NCBI RefSeq assembly: GCF_039538765.1
Contig: NZ_BAABCJ010000002.1
Span: 780,173 to 844,172, forward strand
From: Zhihengliuella alba
GTDB lineage: Bacteria; Actinomycetota; Actinomycetes; Actinomycetales; Micrococcaceae
Direction: 5' to 3'
DNA: 64,000 nt
The notes beneath the pieces were generated by a model, which searched no databases, was not told the DNA's origin, and saw only the letters and a list, made by a program, of their open reading frames with translations. Made by a program: the position numbers and the translations under genes. This document shows positions 8,693-15,959 of the stretch, piece after piece. Position 1 is the first letter of the stretch. Every line of letters starts with the position of its first letter.

Positions 8693-8729
8693 GCGGGGCC
8701 GCGCCGTCGTCCGGATGGCGCGGCCCCGC
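8693..8729 (+). terminator. Terminator after the DJ-1 family gene
   Basis: Perfect 13-bp stem (8693-8705 with 8717-8729), loop 11 bases, no T-tract. Confidence 0.65.
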
Positions 8730-8766
8730 TGTCGCGGAGGGCACGTCGTCGAGGACAATCAGCACC

Positions 8767-9186
8767 ATGGTCAAGTGGCTCTATCTCGGGCTCGCCATCC
8801 TGGGCGAGGTCACGGGCACCCTCGCGCTCCGCGCCGCCGTCGACGACGGCGGCTGGACCGCTCTCGCCGTCGCGGGCTACGTCGTCGCCTTCGCCCTGCT
8901 CGGCCTGACGCTGCGGGCGGGGATGCCGGTGGGCGTCGCCTACGGCGTGTGGGGTGCCTCCGGGGTGGCGCTCACCGCGGTCGCCGGCGCGCTGCTCTTC
9001 GGCGAGGCGCTGGGTACGACGGCGGTGGCGGGCCTCGCGCTGATCGTCGTCGGCGTGGTGCTCATCGAGTCCGGCTCCCACCCGCGGGACGCCCGGCCCT
9101 CCGGAGCCGCGGAGCACGACGCGGGGTTGGACACCGATCCCACCGGCCTCCCCGGTGGTCCCGACGAGCGGAGGAGCACCCGATGA
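8767..9186 (+). CDS. Small multidrug resistance (SMR) transporter subunit, with hydrophilic tail
   Basis: 139 residues with four hydrophobic helices in the first 105 and the essential membrane glutamate at position 14 (YLGLAILGE), as in EmrE. GMPVGVAYGVWGASGVALTA is the conserved TM3 signature. After the last helix there is an unusual hydrophilic tail of about 35 residues (ESGSHPRDARPSG onward). The next gene overlaps by four bases and encodes a second SMR protein, so the two probably form a hetero-oligomeric proton-driven exporter of cationic compounds, as known for EbrAB and YkkCD. A GACAAT -10-like element lies seven bases before the ATG. Confidence 0.88.
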   Translation: MVKWLYLGLAILGEVTGTLALRAAVDDGGWTALAVAGYVVAFALLGLTLRAGMPVGVAYGVWGASGVALTAVAGALLFGEALGTTAVAGLALIVVGVVLIESGSHPRDARPSGAAEHDAGLDTDPTGLPGGPDERRSTR

Positions 9187-9503
9187 GCTGGCTCTACCTG
9201 GCCCTCGCCATCGGCTGCGAGCTCCTCGGGACACTGAGCCTGCGGGCTTCGGACGGCCTGCGCAGGAGGCGGTGGCTGATCGCCGTCGTCCTCGGCTACG
9301 CCGGGGCGTTCGCACTCCTAGGGATGTCCCTCCGGGCGGGCATGCCCGTCGGCGTCGCCTATGCGATCTGGGCGGCGACCGGAATCGCCCTGGTCGCGAT
9401 CCTGGCCAAGGCGATCTGGGACGATCCCTTGACCAAGCGCATGGTCCTCGGGATCGTCCTCGTCATCGGCGGTGTGGTCCTCGTCGAGGCCGGCGCCCAC
9501 TGA
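9183..9503 (+). CDS. Second SMR transporter subunit
   Basis: 106 residues, the usual size for SMR proteins, four helices and the key glutamate at position 13 (YLALAIGCE). TM3 carries GMPVGVAYAIWAATGIALVA. Its start overlaps the stop of the preceding subunit in an ATGA junction, implying translational coupling and equal amounts of the two chains. The pair differs in tail length (this one has none), consistent with fixed opposite topologies in a heterodimer. Substrate is not predictable. Confidence 0.9.
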   Translation: MSWLYLALAIGCELLGTLSLRASDGLRRRRWLIAVVLGYAGAFALLGMSLRAGMPVGVAYAIWAATGIALVAILAKAIWDDPLTKRMVLGIVLVIGGVVLVEAGAH

Positions 9504-9560
9504 CCTGAACCCAGGGACCTCTGGCAGACTTCCACCCACCACCTAACGATCGGAGCCCCC

Positions 9561-10601
9561 ATGCTCACCGCCAAGGCCTACGCCGCGCCCTCCCCCACCG
9601 AGCCCCTGGTCCCGCTCACCATCGAGCGCCGGGACCTCGGCCCCAAGGACGTCCTGATCGCGATCCGGTACGCCGGGATCTGCCACAGCGACATCCACAC
9701 CGTCCGCGGCGACTGGGGGCCCATCTCCTACCCGCAGGTCGTGGGCCACGAGATCGTCGGCGAGGTGGTCGAGGTCGGGCCCGAGGCCACGAGGCACGCC
9801 GTCGGCGACCGGGTCGGCGTGGGCTGCATGGTGGACTCCTGCCGCGAGTGCGAGCAGTGCCGGGCCGGCAACGAGCACTACTGCCTCGAGGGCAACACGC
9901 AGACCTACGCGTCGGTGGACCGCGACGGCAGCATCACGCAGGGCGGCTACTCGACCCACGTGGTGGTGGACGAGGACTTCGTGCTGAAGATCCCGGAGTC
10001 GCTGCCGTACGACGCCGTCGCACCCCTGCTGTGCGCCGGCATCACCACGTACTCGCCGCTCGCCCGCTGGAACGCCGGAGCCGGGTCCCGCGTCGCGGTG
10101 GTCGGGATGGGCGGGCTCGGCCACCTGGCCGTGAAGATCGCGGTGGCGATGGGCGCCGAGGTCACCGTCCTGTCCCGCAGCACGTCCAAGCAGGAGGACG
10201 CGCTCGCCTTCGGCGCCGCGCGTCACGTCGCGACCGGGGACGACGGCGCCCTCGACGGCCTGCGCGGCTCCTTCGATCTGATCATCAACACGGTCAGCGC
10301 GCCGCTGGACATGGACGCGTATCTGGCGACCCTCCGCCCCGAGGGCGCGCTCGTGAACGTCGGGGCGCCTCCGCAGCCGCTGCCGGTCTCGGTCTTCTCC
10401 CTGATCATGGGCGGGCGGACGTTCGCCGGCTCCAACATCGGGTCCATCCGGGAGACGCAGGAGATGCTGGACTTCTGCGCCGAGCACGGCATCGCCCCGG
10501 AGATCGAGCTGATCCCGGCGGAGCGGATCAACGAGGCCTACCAGCGGGTCCTGGACAGCGACGTGCGCTACCGGTTCGTCGTCGACACCGCCACGCTGTA
10601 G
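9561..10601 (+). CDS. Zinc-dependent NAD(P) alcohol dehydrogenase, YahK/cinnamyl-alcohol type
   Basis: 346-residue medium-chain dehydrogenase. GICHSDIHTVRGDWG gives the catalytic zinc cysteine, YPQVVGHEIVGEV the zinc His-Glu, and four structural-zinc cysteines lie in SCRECEQCRAGNEHYC. The Rossmann motif GMGGLGHLAVKIA follows. This combination is typical of the YahK/AdhC group, which reduces aldehydes with NADPH. Start at ATG 9561 after a GGAG ribosome site. The gene is probably monocistronic; a role in aldehyde detoxification is inferred. Confidence 0.88.
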   Translation: MLTAKAYAAPSPTEPLVPLTIERRDLGPKDVLIAIRYAGICHSDIHTVRGDWGPISYPQVVGHEIVGEVVEVGPEATRHAVGDRVGVGCMVDSCRECEQCRAGNEHYCLEGNTQTYASVDRDGSITQGGYSTHVVVDEDFVLKIPESLPYDAVAPLLCAGITTYSPLARWNAGAGSRVAVVGMGGLGHLAVKIAVAMGAEVTVLSRSTSKQEDALAFGAARHVATGDDGALDGLRGSFDLIINTVSAPLDMDAYLATLRPEGALVNVGAPPQPLPVSVFSLIMGGRTFAGSNIGSIRETQEMLDFCAEHGIAPEIELIPAERINEAYQRVLDSDVRYRFVVDTATL

Positions 10602-10650
10602 GGCCCGGCCGGAACCGCCCGGCGTTCACCAACCTGTCACCGTCCGCTGG

Positions 10651-10656
10651 TACGTT
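10651..10656 (+). promoter_or_regulatory. -10 element TACGTT for a leaderless message
   Basis: TACGTT is followed by six bases and then the ATG at 10663; no ribosome site is present. Confidence 0.5.
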
Positions 10657-10662
10657 CCGGGC

Positions 10663-11577
10663 ATGACGAGCACCCCGGCATCGACGAACGGCCCCGCCAC
10701 CACCAACGACGCCACGACCACGGACGGGTTGGACGACCGCCCGGGATTCGACGAGCACTTCCTAGGCGAGCATCTGCCGGTGCCGGAGCTCCCGGGCGTC
10801 GAGACGGTCCTGCTGCCGTACACCCACTTCTCGGTGTCCCTGCGGCCGGACCGGCGCCTCGCGGCGGTGACGGCCCTCGGGATCGACGGCGCCAGCATGT
10901 TCGAGCTCGGCCGGTCCGGCATCGACTGGCGGCTCGATCCGCGCGTGCCCGAGGACCAGCAGGCCGGCCCGGAGCTCTACGCCCGGAACGATCTGGACCG
11001 CGGACACCTGGTACGGCGGGCCTCCGCCGTCTGGGGCAGGTCCCGGGCCGAGGCGGCTCGGGCGAACGAGGACACCTTCTTCTACACGAACGCCGCCCCG
11101 CAGGCCGCCGCCTACAACCAGAGCCTGGAGCTGTGGCTCGGCCTGGAGACGTACCTGCTGCGCAACGCGGCCGACCACGGGCGGCGGATCGCGGTGTTCA
11201 CCGGTCCCGTGTTCAGCGATCGCGACCCGGTCTACCGCGGCGTGGGCATCCCGCTCCAGTACTTCAAGGTCGCCGCCTTCCTCCACCAGGGCGTACTCTC
11301 AGCCACCGGGTACGTGGTCGATCAGACGCCGCAGCTGGAGGGTGTGCCGGGCGTCCCGCGCCCTGGCTCGGTCGACGGCGGGGCGCCGCCGCTGGGACCG
11401 TTCCGCACCTTCCAGGTGCCCGTCGTGGACATCGCCGCGCTGACCGGGCTCGAACTCGCACGCCTCGTGGCCGCCGACCTCATGCCATCGGTGGCGGGGA
11501 CCCGGAGCGCCGGGGTGCCGGCGAGGTGGCGCGAGCTCGACGGCGAGCAGGCGCTCCGGCTCGACGGGGTTCTGTAG
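10663..11577 (+). CDS. DNA/RNA non-specific endonuclease (NucA/EndoG family)
   Basis: 304 residues with the family's DRGH motif at residues 112-115 (YARNDLDRGHLVRRASAVWG), whose His is the general base, and a metal-binding Asn region in NAAPQAAAYNQSLE. PVFSDRDPVYRGVGIPLQYFKV matches the later conserved block. The N-terminus is hydrophilic and Thr/Asn-rich and shows no signal peptide or membrane helix, which is odd because bacterial NucA enzymes are usually secreted. No immunity or inhibitor gene is recognised next to it. It is apparently leaderless and transcribed alone. Confidence 0.85.
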   Translation: MTSTPASTNGPATTNDATTTDGLDDRPGFDEHFLGEHLPVPELPGVETVLLPYTHFSVSLRPDRRLAAVTALGIDGASMFELGRSGIDWRLDPRVPEDQQAGPELYARNDLDRGHLVRRASAVWGRSRAEAARANEDTFFYTNAAPQAAAYNQSLELWLGLETYLLRNAADHGRRIAVFTGPVFSDRDPVYRGVGIPLQYFKVAAFLHQGVLSATGYVVDQTPQLEGVPGVPRPGSVDGGAPPLGPFRTFQVPVVDIAALTGLELARLVAADLMPSVAGTRSAGVPARWRELDGEQALRLDGVL

Positions 11578-11691
11578 CGACTTCCCGCGCCAAGGGCCGG
11601 GGGTGCCTGTCTGGTCCCTCACAGCCCCGGGCCATTCGGATTCCGCAGGAGTATCGTGCGGACCAGGACACCTCTCGAGGGAAGGGACACC

Positions 11692-13416
11692 ATGGTCACG
11701 GTCGCAGAGAACATCGTCGGTACCCTGCGCGCGAACGGCGTCGAACGGGTCTACGGGCTTCCCGGTGACTCGCTCAACGGCCTCACGGATGCGCTGCGCA
11801 AGGACGGAACCATCCGCTGGGTCAACGTCCGGCACGAGGAGTCCGCCGCGTTCGCGGCCTCCGCCGAGGCGCAGATGACCGGCGAGCTCACGGTCTGCGC
11901 GGGCTCCTGCGGGCCGGGCAACCTGCACCTGATCAACGGCCTCTACGATGCCCACCGCTCCCGGGTCCCGGTGCTGGCGATCGCCGCGCACATCCCGACC
12001 CCGGAGATCGGGTCGAACTACTTCCAGGAGACGCACCCGCAGGAGATCTTCCGCGAGTGCAGCGTCTACGCGGAGTACGTGGCGCACCCGTCGCAGATGC
12101 CCCGCATGATGGAGATCGCCCTGCGGACCGCCATCGAGCGCCGCGGGGTGGCGATCCTGGTGATCCCGGGCGACGTCGCCCTCGCCGAGGCCCAGTCCAC
12201 CCGGAACACCGTGATCACGCAGGCGCGTCCCGTCGTCGTGCCGTCCGACGACGAGCTGGACCACGCCGCCGAGCTCCTCAACGGCCGGGGCAGGACGACG
12301 ATCCTCGCCGGCGCCGGCGTCGCCGGGGCGCACGCTGAGCTGCTCGCGGTGGCCGACCGGCTCGGAGCCCCGATCGTGCACGCGCTGCGCGGCAAGGAGC
12401 ATATCGAGTACGACAACCCGTACGACGTCGGGATGACCGGCCTGCTCGGCTTCTCGTCCGGCTACCGGGCGATGGAGAACGCGGACACCCTGCTGATGGT
12501 CGGGACGGACTTCCCCTACCAGCAGTTCTTCCCGGAGGACGCGACCACCATCCAGATCGACCTGCGCGGCGAGCAGCTGGGGCGCCGGCACCCGCTGGAC
12601 CTCGGCCTGGTCGGCGACAGCCGGGCGACCCTCGCGGCGCTGCTGCCGCGGCTGGCGGAGGCCAGGAGCCGCAAGCACCTGGACGATTCGCGGCGCCACT
12701 ACGCCAAGACGCGGGAGCGGCTGGACGACCTCGCCGTGCCGAGTCGGGGCAAGGCGCACATCCATCCGCAGTACCTGGCCCGGCTCCTCGACGAGAAGGC
12801 GTCGGAGGACGCCGTGTTCCTGCCCGACGTCGGCTCCCCCGTGGTCTGGGCGGCCCGCTACCTCACGATGAACGGGCGGCGACGGCTCATCGGCTCCTTC
12901 AGCCACGGCTCCATGGCCAACGCCCTGCCGCAGGCGATGGGCGTGCAGGCGACCGAGCCCGGCCGCCAGGTGGTCGCCCTCGCCGGTGACGGCGGACTGA
13001 GCATGCTGATGGGTGAGCTCTCGACGCTGGTGCAGGAGAAGCTGCCGGTGAAGGTGGTGGTCTTCAACAACTCGTCGCTGAACTTCGTGGAGCTGGAGAT
13101 GAAGGCCGCCGGATTCGTCACGTACGGGACCGACCTGGCGAGCCCGAACTTCGGCGACGTCGCCCAGGCACTGGGGCTCTGGGGCCGGCGCGTGGAGTCC
13201 TCCAAGGACCTGCCGAAGGCGGTCGAGGAGTTCCTGGCGGTCGACGGGCCCGCAGTGCTCGACGTGCGGACCGAGCGGCAGGAGCTGTCCATGCCGCCGT
13301 CGATCACGGCGGAGCAGGTCAAGGGCTTCACCCTGTACGCGGTGCGCACGGTGATGTCCGGGCGCGGCGACGAGCTGCTGGAGCTCGCCAAGACGAATCT
13401 GCGGCAGCTCTTCTAG
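11692..13416 (+). CDS. poxB: Pyruvate dehydrogenase (quinone) / pyruvate oxidase PoxB
   Basis: 574-residue thiamine-diphosphate enzyme. The opening NGVERVYGLPGDSLNGL and the segment VRHEESAAFAASAEAQ carry the cofactor-activating Glu; CAGSCGPGNLHLINGLYDAHRSRVP-type sequence closely follows E. coli PoxB. The thiamine motif begins at GDGGLSMLMGELSTL (about residue 432) and ends in NNSSLNFV. It decarboxylates pyruvate to acetate and passes electrons to quinone at the membrane. Start at ATG 11692 with GGAAGGGAC upstream; an in-frame GTG at 11656 is disfavoured. Monocistronic by appearance. Confidence 0.9.
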   Translation: MVTVAENIVGTLRANGVERVYGLPGDSLNGLTDALRKDGTIRWVNVRHEESAAFAASAEAQMTGELTVCAGSCGPGNLHLINGLYDAHRSRVPVLAIAAHIPTPEIGSNYFQETHPQEIFRECSVYAEYVAHPSQMPRMMEIALRTAIERRGVAILVIPGDVALAEAQSTRNTVITQARPVVVPSDDELDHAAELLNGRGRTTILAGAGVAGAHAELLAVADRLGAPIVHALRGKEHIEYDNPYDVGMTGLLGFSSGYRAMENADTLLMVGTDFPYQQFFPEDATTIQIDLRGEQLGRRHPLDLGLVGDSRATLAALLPRLAEARSRKHLDDSRRHYAKTRERLDDLAVPSRGKAHIHPQYLARLLDEKASEDAVFLPDVGSPVVWAARYLTMNGRRRLIGSFSHGSMANALPQAMGVQATEPGRQVVALAGDGGLSMLMGELSTLVQEKLPVKVVVFNNSSLNFVELEMKAAGFVTYGTDLASPNFGDVAQALGLWGRRVESSKDLPKAVEEFLAVDGPAVLDVRTERQELSMPPSITAEQVKGFTLYAVRTVMSGRGDELLELAKTNLRQLF

Positions 13417-13482
13417 CCCGTCTGTCGTGCCTCGGGCCCGGCGCGACGACGCCGAGTGGCTAGACTGACCCCTGAAATAGTT

Positions 13483-13527
13483 GGCGGGACGGCCCGCCGG
13501 CGGACGTCAGAGCGGGGACGGCCCCGC
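13483..13527 (+). promoter_or_regulatory. Tandem ACGG-loop hairpins resembling a guanidine-II (mini-ykkC) riboswitch
   Basis: Two consecutive hairpins each have a perfect 6-bp GC stem closed by G-C over the same tetraloop ACGG: 13483-13488 with 13493-13498, and 13512-13517 with 13522-13527. They are 13 bases apart and the second is followed at once by AGGA. Paired hairpins with ACGR loops next to a ribosome site are the hallmark of the guanidine-II class. A TAGACT -10 lies at 13461-13466. The class is known mainly from proteobacteria and GC-rich sequence makes chance hairpins likely, so this is a hypothesis. Confidence 0.35.
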
Positions 13528-13546
13528 AGGAAACCGTGAATCGCCT

Positions 13547-14683
13547 GTGCGCATCGCATCGACCCTCCACACCGTCCTGACCGTTCCCGCCCTCGCCGGA
13601 CTGGGGCTGGGCTGGGCCGCCGACGCGACCACCGTCGTCGCCCACCCGTTGCTCGAGAACCCGCTGGCCACACCGGCCCTGGTGGCCGTCCTGGTCGCCA
13701 TCGTCCTCGTGATCATCGCCTGCGCGTTCGGCGTCGTCGCGCAGGCCGAGCACCTGGCGCACCGCCTCGGCGACCCGTACGGCACGCTCGTGCTGACGCT
13801 CTCGATCGTGCTGATCGAGGTCATCCTGATCTCGGCGGTCATGCTCGGCCCGGGCGAGCACGCGACCATCGCCCGCGACTCCGTCATGGCGGTGTCGATG
13901 ATCATCCTCAACCTGGTGGTTGGCGCCGCACTGCTGGTGGGCGGCCTCCGCCACGGCGGGCTGCGGGCGAACGCGACCGGCGTCTCCGCCTACCTGTCCG
14001 TCCTGGTGGTCCTCACGGCCGTGGCGTTCGCCCTGCCCGGCCTCATCGGCCGCGACGGCGCCTACACCCCGGCCCAGGCCGTCCCCATCGCCGTGCTCAC
14101 CGTGGCTCTCTACGCGTTCTTCCTCTACCGCCAGATGGGCGCCCAGCGCGCCGACTTCCAGGAACTGGACGCCCCCGGCGACGGGACGGCCACCCCGCCG
14201 TCGTCCATCGCCGCGGTCCTCACGGCGCACCGAGGCGAGCTGATCGCGCGGACGGTGGTTCTGGTGCTGACCGTGGTGCCGATCGTGCTGCTGTCCCACG
14301 ACATGGCCGCACTCCTGGACGAGGGGCTGCAGCGCGCAGGCGCGCCGGTGGCGCTCTCCGGCATCCTGATCGCGATGATCGTCTTCCTGCCGGAGACCAT
14401 CACGACCCTCCGGGCCGCGCGGACCGCCGAGATGCAGCGGGTCAGCAACCTGTGCCACGGGGCGCTCGTCTCGACGGTGGGGCTGACCATTCCGGCGGTG
14501 CTGGTGATCGGCCTGCTGACCGGCCAGGCCGTGACCCTGGGCGAGGGCCCGACGAATCTGGTGCTGCTGGGGACGAGCCTGCTGCTCACGGTCACGACCT
14601 TCTCCGGCCGGCGGGCGACGGCCCTGCACGGTGCGAGCCACCTGCTGCTGTTCGCCGTCTACGCGCTCACGGTGTTCGCCTAG
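13547..14683 (+). CDS. chaA: Cation:proton antiporter, ChaA family
   Basis: 378 residues with about eleven hydrophobic helices and the two alpha-repeat signatures of the calcium/cation exchanger family: LTLSIVLIEVILISAVM with its membrane Glu (first half) and MIVFLPETITTLRAARTAEMQR (second half). Length matches ChaA (about 366). It exports cations such as Ca2+, Na+ or K+ against protons. The GTG at 13547 starts the domain; the open frame extends up to a TTG at 13481 but would include the hairpins. If the upstream hairpins really sense guanidinium, this carrier would be a candidate guanidinium exporter. It converges with the next gene with a four-base overlap. Confidence 0.82.
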   Translation: MRIASTLHTVLTVPALAGLGLGWAADATTVVAHPLLENPLATPALVAVLVAIVLVIIACAFGVVAQAEHLAHRLGDPYGTLVLTLSIVLIEVILISAVMLGPGEHATIARDSVMAVSMIILNLVVGAALLVGGLRHGGLRANATGVSAYLSVLVVLTAVAFALPGLIGRDGAYTPAQAVPIAVLTVALYAFFLYRQMGAQRADFQELDAPGDGTATPPSSIAAVLTAHRGELIARTVVLVLTVVPIVLLSHDMAALLDEGLQRAGAPVALSGILIAMIVFLPETITTLRAARTAEMQRVSNLCHGALVSTVGLTIPAVLVIGLLTGQAVTLGEGPTNLVLLGTSLLLTVTTFSGRRATALHGASHLLLFAVYALTVFA

Positions 14684-15219
14684 CCGACGGTCGGGGCCGA
14701 TGGCCGGACGCCCGGCTGCCAGCGCTCCACCGGGACGAGCTCCACGTCCAGCCGTCCGCCGTCGACGACGGCCCTCATCATCGTGCAGACGGGCTGCCGG
14801 CGCCGGTCCGTGGGCGAGCCGGGGTTGAGGAGGCGGAGCCCGCCGGGGCCGGTCGTATCCCACGGGATGTGGGAGTGACCGAAGACGAGCACGTCGACGC
14901 CGGGGAAGGCCGCCTCCATGCGCTCCTCGCGCTTCCGCGCCGGCCCGGTCTCGTGGACCAGGGCGAAGCGGACGCCCTCGACGGTGAAGCGTGCGACCTC
15001 CGGCAGCCGGGCCCGTAGCTCCGGCCCGTCGTTGTTCCCGTAGACGCCGTGGAACCGGCGGGATCGGGACTCGAGCAGGTTCAGGGTGGCCGTGTCCACC
15101 CAGTCCCCGGCGTGCACGACGACGTCAGCCGCGTCGACGGCGCGGAGGACGTCGTCGCTGAGCCGCTTGGCGCGGACGGGGAGGTGGGTGTCGGCGAGCA
15201 GGAGCAGGCTGGTGGTCAT
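14680..15219 (-). CDS. Metallophosphoesterase, YfcE/MJ0936 family
   Basis: 179 residues with all the phosphoesterase motifs: LLLADTHLP (D-x-H), VVHAGDWVD, VYGNND, VLVFGHSHIPWDT and LNPGSPTDRR. These ligate two metal ions and hydrolyse phosphodiesters; related proteins act on small cyclic or sugar-linked phosphodiesters. The start ATG overlaps the stop of the upstream dehydratase gene (15216-15219), so both are translated from one message. Its stop overlaps the end of the convergent chaA. In vivo substrate unknown. Confidence 0.85.
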   Translation of the reverse strand: MTTSLLLLADTHLPVRAKRLSDDVLRAVDAADVVVHAGDWVDTATLNLLESRSRRFHGVYGNNDGPELRARLPEVARFTVEGVRFALVHETGPARKREERMEAAFPGVDVLVFGHSHIPWDTTGPGGLRLLNPGSPTDRRRQPVCTMMRAVVDGGRLDVELVPVERWQPGVRPSAPTVG

Positions 15220-15545
15220 CCGTCGCCCGAGCCGCTCCCCACTCCCAGGTCCCCGGCGTGACCGCTGATGACCCGGGCGAGGTCAATGTCGCGGCTGGTG
15301 ATGCCGCCGACGTCGTGACTGGAGAGGGTCACGCCGACCTCGGGGTAGGTGAGCGTGAGGTCCGGGTGGTGGTTGGCGTCCTCGGCCGAGGCGCCGATGC
15401 GATTCACCAGCTCGAGCCCGGTCGCGAAGTTCTTCGTCGCGAAGCGCGCCGTCAGGTTCTCGTCGACCTGCTGCCAGCCGGCGAGCCCGGCCTCGTCGAT
15501 CTCTGCGGGGGACAGCTTTCGTTTCGGATCATTCATGCTGCCCAT
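15216..15545 (-). CDS. 4a-hydroxytetrahydrobiopterin dehydratase (pterin-4-alpha-carbinolamine dehydratase)
   Basis: 109 residues, the normal size. The active-site segment AEDANHHPDLTLTYPEVGVTL contains the HHP histidines, followed by the SHDVGGITSRDIDLARVI block. The family dehydrates carbinolamine pterins and stabilises small complexes; no aromatic amino acid hydroxylase is seen here, so the true role is open. Start at ATG 15545 or the second ATG at 15536; neither has a clear ribosome site. It is the first gene of a two-gene operon with the phosphoesterase (ATGA overlap). Confidence 0.85.
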   Translation of the reverse strand: MGSMNDPKRKLSPAEIDEAGLAGWQQVDENLTARFATKNFATGLELVNRIGASAEDANHHPDLTLTYPEVGVTLSSHDVGGITSRDIDLARVISGHAGDLGVGSGSGDG

Positions 15546-15675
15546 GGTGGACCCTGCCGGGGCCCGTGGGCTAGTCCCTCACCCCCGGGGACGCCGATGC
15601 GCCTCCCGCCCCGGCGGCCCCGCACGGCGCCCCGGCATCCCCCACGGCGCCACAGGGATCGGTGCGTTCCCCGAG

Positions 15676-15729
15676 CGCGTCAGGGCCTGAGAACGCGTCA
15701 GGGCATGAGAACGCGTCAGGGCATGAGAA
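15676..15729. repeat. Three tandem 18-bp repeats
   Basis: The unit CGCGTCAGGGCMTGAGAA occurs three times head to tail (15676-15693, 15694-15711, 15712-15729); only one base differs, in the first copy. It ends exactly where the tRNA terminator begins and lies in no gene. Confidence 0.85.
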
Positions 15730-15756
15730 AAGGCCCGGACCTGGAGTCCGGGCCTT
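15730..15756 (-). terminator. Terminator of the tRNA-Ala(GGC) gene
   Basis: On the minus strand an 11-bp stem AAGGCCCGGAC/GTCCGGGCCTT with a five-base loop is followed by TTCTC. It begins 12 bases after the 3' end of the tRNA. Confidence 0.8.
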
Positions 15757-15768
15757 CTCGTCCTTCGG

Positions 15769-15841
15769 TGGAGGTAAGGGGATTCGAACCCCTGACCTTC
15801 TGCATGCCATGCAGACGCGCTACCAACTGCGCCATACCCCC
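15769..15841 (-). tRNA. tRNA-Ala, anticodon GGC
   Basis: 73 bases fold into a complete cloverleaf. The anticodon loop is ATGGCAT on a TCTGC/GCAGA stem, giving anticodon GGC for GCC codons, the favourite alanine codon in this genome style. The acceptor stem GGGGGTA/TACCTCC contains the G3-U70 wobble, the main alanine identity element. The T arm has TTCGAAT. The discriminator A is followed by CCG, so CCA is not encoded and must be added. Confidence 0.95.
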
Positions 15842-15882
15842 GAGGGAATGAGTTCATCGCCTCAGCGGTGAACCGAGTAAAA

Positions 15883-15888
15883 ACTATA
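15883..15888 (-). promoter_or_regulatory. -10 element TATAGT of the tRNA-Ala(GGC) gene
   Basis: TATAGT on the minus strand lies 41 bases upstream of the tRNA 5' end, in the only AT-rich stretch between the tRNA and the divergent permease gene. The -35 is not obvious. Confidence 0.45.
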
Positions 15889-15947
15889 CAGCATCGCGCC
15901 GGCCGGCCCATAATCGGCGCAACCGCCGCCCGCCGCCCGTGCATCAC

Positions 15948-15953
15948 TACACT
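15948..15953 (+). promoter_or_regulatory. -10 element TACACT for a leaderless message
   Basis: TACACT is followed by six bases and the ATG at 15960; no Shine-Dalgarno sequence. Confidence 0.5.
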
Positions 15954-15959
15954 GACACC

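Noticed and set aside
8627..8766. Guanidine-III (ykkC-III) riboswitch before the SMR pair
   Set aside because: Only a short GGACAA match was seen; the pseudoknot strands are not there and the main structure is a plain 13-bp terminator.
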